Translations under genes and position numbers: made by a program
In this document: positions 61,673-64,000 of the stretch, in pieces
How positions within the stretch are numbered: the first letter of the stretch is position 1
Layout of the letters: each line of letters begins with the position of its first letter
Assembly: GCA_017979445.1 (NCBI GenBank)
Contig: CM030713.1
Coordinates: 26,085,163 to 26,149,162, forward strand
Length of the DNA stretch: 64,000 nt
Direction: 5' to 3'
Origin: Akebia trifoliata
Lineage: Eukaryota; Streptophyta; Magnoliopsida; Ranunculales; Lardizabalaceae
Notes under the pieces: model-generated
Databases searched by the model: none
Told to the model about the DNA's origin: nothing
What the model saw: the letters and a program-made list of their open reading frames with translations, nothing else

Positions 61673-63137
61673 TGAAAGCGCTCTCAATCCACGGGTTGCG
61701 GATCCACTTTTTTGGGTTTGGGAGTTGCCACCTAGTTATTATAGTCTAGGAACCAAATATTGACTCTAAATAGATAAAAATATTGATCAACAAAAAGAAC
61801 GGGTCTGGGGATCACGTTACGGGGTTGGAAGGTGTTAGGCACCAACCCTACCCGACAAACGCCAGTCTTTATTTTTTTCCCAAAAAATTATATTGCTAAA
61901 TAGACCTAAAAATAAATAAATAAATAAATAATAATTACCTGGATGATTGCGACAATTGGTTCCCTCAGTACTGACGGAGAGCGTCCTCGTGTGAGTTTTT
62001 CTATTTTTTATTCGTCACTGGATTCGCTTCTGATCTCCAAGATAAGGTATCATCCTCCTAGATCTGAGTATTTTATGTGTTTTTTGGAGAGTTTCTAGGT
62101 AGTTTTGGAGCAAAAATTGGGATTTGGATTTTAGGTAGGGGTTGGGGCTTCAGATTTAGGGTTTTGGGAAGGCTGGGGGGTATTTCTAACCTCTATTTCC
62201 TAGGATTTTTCTTGACCTGCGAGATTGGGTTATGGAAGCTCCTATTTATAGTGTTTTTTTGGGAGTTTTTGAGTTTGACTAAGTTTCTTTTAGATAAGGT
62301 GAATTAGGATTTTAATTCTTACGTACGATGAAAGAATATTTTTTAATTTTTTGGGAGAACCCCCTGATTATATTTTTAATTCTTTGGGACCCCAAATGGA
62401 AGGATCTTTTAATAAATGTCAGGTGGGCTCCATTTGAACAAGTGGGTTACCACTTAAAATTTAGCCCGTGGGCTTACTTAATTGATTTTATTTGTTTAAA
62501 ATTTTAAATTTAATTTATTAAGATTTCACTTTACGTTCATTAATATTTTAATTATTAATTTTAAAATTTTGAATTTTTAGGGTTGAAAAATTATCGTTTT
62601 ATCCTCAAAGAGGGCTTGTGCTTTTTGAAGTCCTTTTTTTGATGTTTTGGGATCAATTTTTTGTAAGGAATTCAATGGGAGTATCGTTTTGTGTCATTTA
62701 TGGGATTTTGACGTGAAGTGGTTGTGGACCCTATGAGGGCGTTTTCGTAATTTTGTAGAGTTTTGTGAAAATTGGCGAATCAATTTATTTGATTTTAATT
62801 TATTATTTTATATGTTCGAAAGGATTTTCCTAAGCGTAAGAAAGGCTCTAGGGGTGTTTTGACGTTAGGGGTATTTTGATAATTTGATCATTTTTTTAGT
62901 GATTTTACTTGTAAAACTTCTTTTTGTCTCAAAATGACGATTTCTATGCTTTTTGTCATATTTTCCTAATATAGCATGATTTCTAAAGTTTTATTTGCTA
63001 GAGATACCTCATCCAAATTTCTGAAACATATCTAGTAATAAAATAAAGCATTTGAATATTCATCCATCATTAGGAACCGTCGCAATCGGGTTGACGAAGT
63101 TGATTAATCAGACGAGTGTGAAAATGGGGTGTCTATA
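61673..63137. mobile_element. nested insertion, probable solo LTR (1,465 bp)
   Basis: Flanked by GGGAT at 61,668-61,672 and 63,138-63,142. Deleting the insert and one GGGAT restores the copia reverse-transcriptase reading QQLG|CEFVIKDLG without a frame change. The left terminus is TGAAAGC. The right terminus is CTATA, which would be CA in a canonical LTR, so a C-to-T change is likely. The interior includes GGGTTTGGGAGTTGCCACC and GGAAGGTGTTAGGCACCAACC, phrases I recognise from widespread plant LTR-type repeats. There is no element coding sequence. Confidence 0.75.
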
Positions 63138-63954
63138 GGGATGTGAATTTGTAATCAAGGACTTGGGTCACTTACATTATTTTTTGGACATTGAAGTTAC
63201 CACAACCTCTACAAGCATTCTTTTGTCACAAAGGCAATATATTACAAATATTCTACATCGGTTTAATCTCATAGGGATTAAACCCATTTTCACTTCAATA
63301 ACCACCTTGACAAAGCTATCCAAATCTTTTGGTGATTCTTTGGAAGATGTTACACTTTATCGTGATATAGTCGATGCTCTTCAATATTTTGTGTTAACCT
63401 GACTTGACATAGCTTATGTTGTTAACAAGGCATGTTAGTTTTTGCATCAACCCACAGTAGAACATTGGACATTTGTTAAAAGAATTTTTTGTTATCTTAA
63501 GAAAACTATTCATTTTGGACTCTCCTTCCATTGCTTATCTTTTCTTACTTTCTTGACATTTTTCAACGCGGATTAAGCTGGATGTCCAAATGATAAGAAA
63601 TCTATAGGAGGACATGCTATGTAATGAGTCCAAATCTAGTGTCTTGGAGTTCCAAGAAACAACAAATGGTGGCACGCTCAAATACGTAGTCTGGGTATCA
63701 CGCGCTAGCAAGCACGACTACATAATTAACTTGGTTAAACTCATTACTCGGTGAACTTCGTGTTCCATGTTCTTCTCTTCCCATCTTATAGTGTGATGAT
63801 CTCGGGGATACATATCTTACGACAAACCCAACTTTTCACTCTAGGACAAAACATATCGAAATTGATTTTCATTTCGTGAAAAATATGGTATCCAAGAAGA
63901 AATTGATTATGCACTTTGTAGATACGTGGGCTTCGAAACCTTTGGGGAGGTTTG

Positions 63955-64000
63955 AGCTTATCTACTTGGGTTTTGGAGTCGTCACCATTCAAAGAGTTTG
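63955..64000 (+). repeat. possible start of a second copy of the 1,465-bp LTR family
   Basis: The text ACTTGGGTTTTGGAGTCGTCACC at the window edge resembles TTTGGGTTTGGGAGTTGCCACC at about 61,709-61,732. It is cut off by the window end, so it cannot be confirmed. Confidence 0.35.

Larger units (their letters stand above)
57128..63930 (+). pseudogene. Ty1/copia retrotransposon remnant with two nested insertions
   Basis: Gag N-terminal part: LVKLAPSDYLWWHSQFMPVF (57,205-57,265), ILLSWIILSLSESVHAQLVG (57,400-57,460) and KDLQCFLLSQEICL (57,692-57,733). An insertion of 2,966 bp follows. Gag then resumes with an NACGFGRGHNP-like block at about 60,810. GAG-pre-integrase: WHQRLGHLSLH (61,012). Reverse transcriptase: [64 protein letters not shown] (catalytic YVDD degraded). 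A second insertion of 1,465 bp follows. The RT then continues EFVIKDLGHLHYFLDIEV and the RNase H region follows to [17 protein letters not shown] text near 63,890. Protease and the integrase core are missing. Many stops are present. LTRs were not paired; the 5' flank has a TATA-like CTATATAAAC at 57,111. Confidence 0.88.

Noticed and set aside
62077..62307. 76-codon plus-strand frame in the nested 1,465-bp insertion
   Set aside because: Composition is F/G/L-rich from GGG/TTT text, with no family match; it lies in LTR-like non-coding sequence.

Overview
This window is nuclear DNA from a flowering plant. The evidence is three spliced genes with plant-type GT..AG introns, plant-only protein families (a WRKY group IId factor and a DUF863 protein), a telo-box and CT-rich leader, and a dense load of plant transposable elements in AT-rich DNA. 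The species cannot be named from the sequence. There is no prokaryotic, organellar or CRISPR content that I can support.

Layout. (1) 1-9,880 is gene-poor: a Tourist-like MITE, the 3' end of a LINE with a 5' inversion, a foldback element and a C-rich/G-rich tract. (2) 10,107-24,887 (minus) is a complete adenine phosphoribosyltransferase gene in six exons, all found with consistent splice phases (182 residues). Its fourth intron is about 9 kb and holds a dead, truncated Ty1/copia element in antisense (16.2-19.35 kb). (3) 25-39 kb is a repeat-rich desert: a SINE, several foldback MITEs, two dispersed repeat families, a 91-bp and a 67-bp tandem array, and a 380-bp foldback element sitting inside a TA microsatellite. 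(4) 39,645-41,070 (minus) is a WRKY group IId pseudogene that has lost the exon encoding the WRKYGQK heptad. (5) 43,466-47,042 (minus), with a leader exon near 49.8-50.0 kb, is an apparently intact DUF863 gene. (6) 50-57 kb holds more MITEs, a 720-bp transposon inserted in a SINE-like sequence, and an LTR-like fragment. (7) 57,128 to about 63,930 (plus) is a second dead copia element broken by two nested insertions. Each insertion has 5-bp target duplications and LTR-like ends, and both look like solo LTRs of other families.

Only two genes look functional: APRT (adenine and cytokinin-base salvage) and the DUF863 protein (unknown role). I see no operon-like or pathway link between them. I looked for an undescribed system and found none. 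The informative signals are structural: nested insertions with readable target duplications, dispersed repeat families, and an unusually expanded intron.
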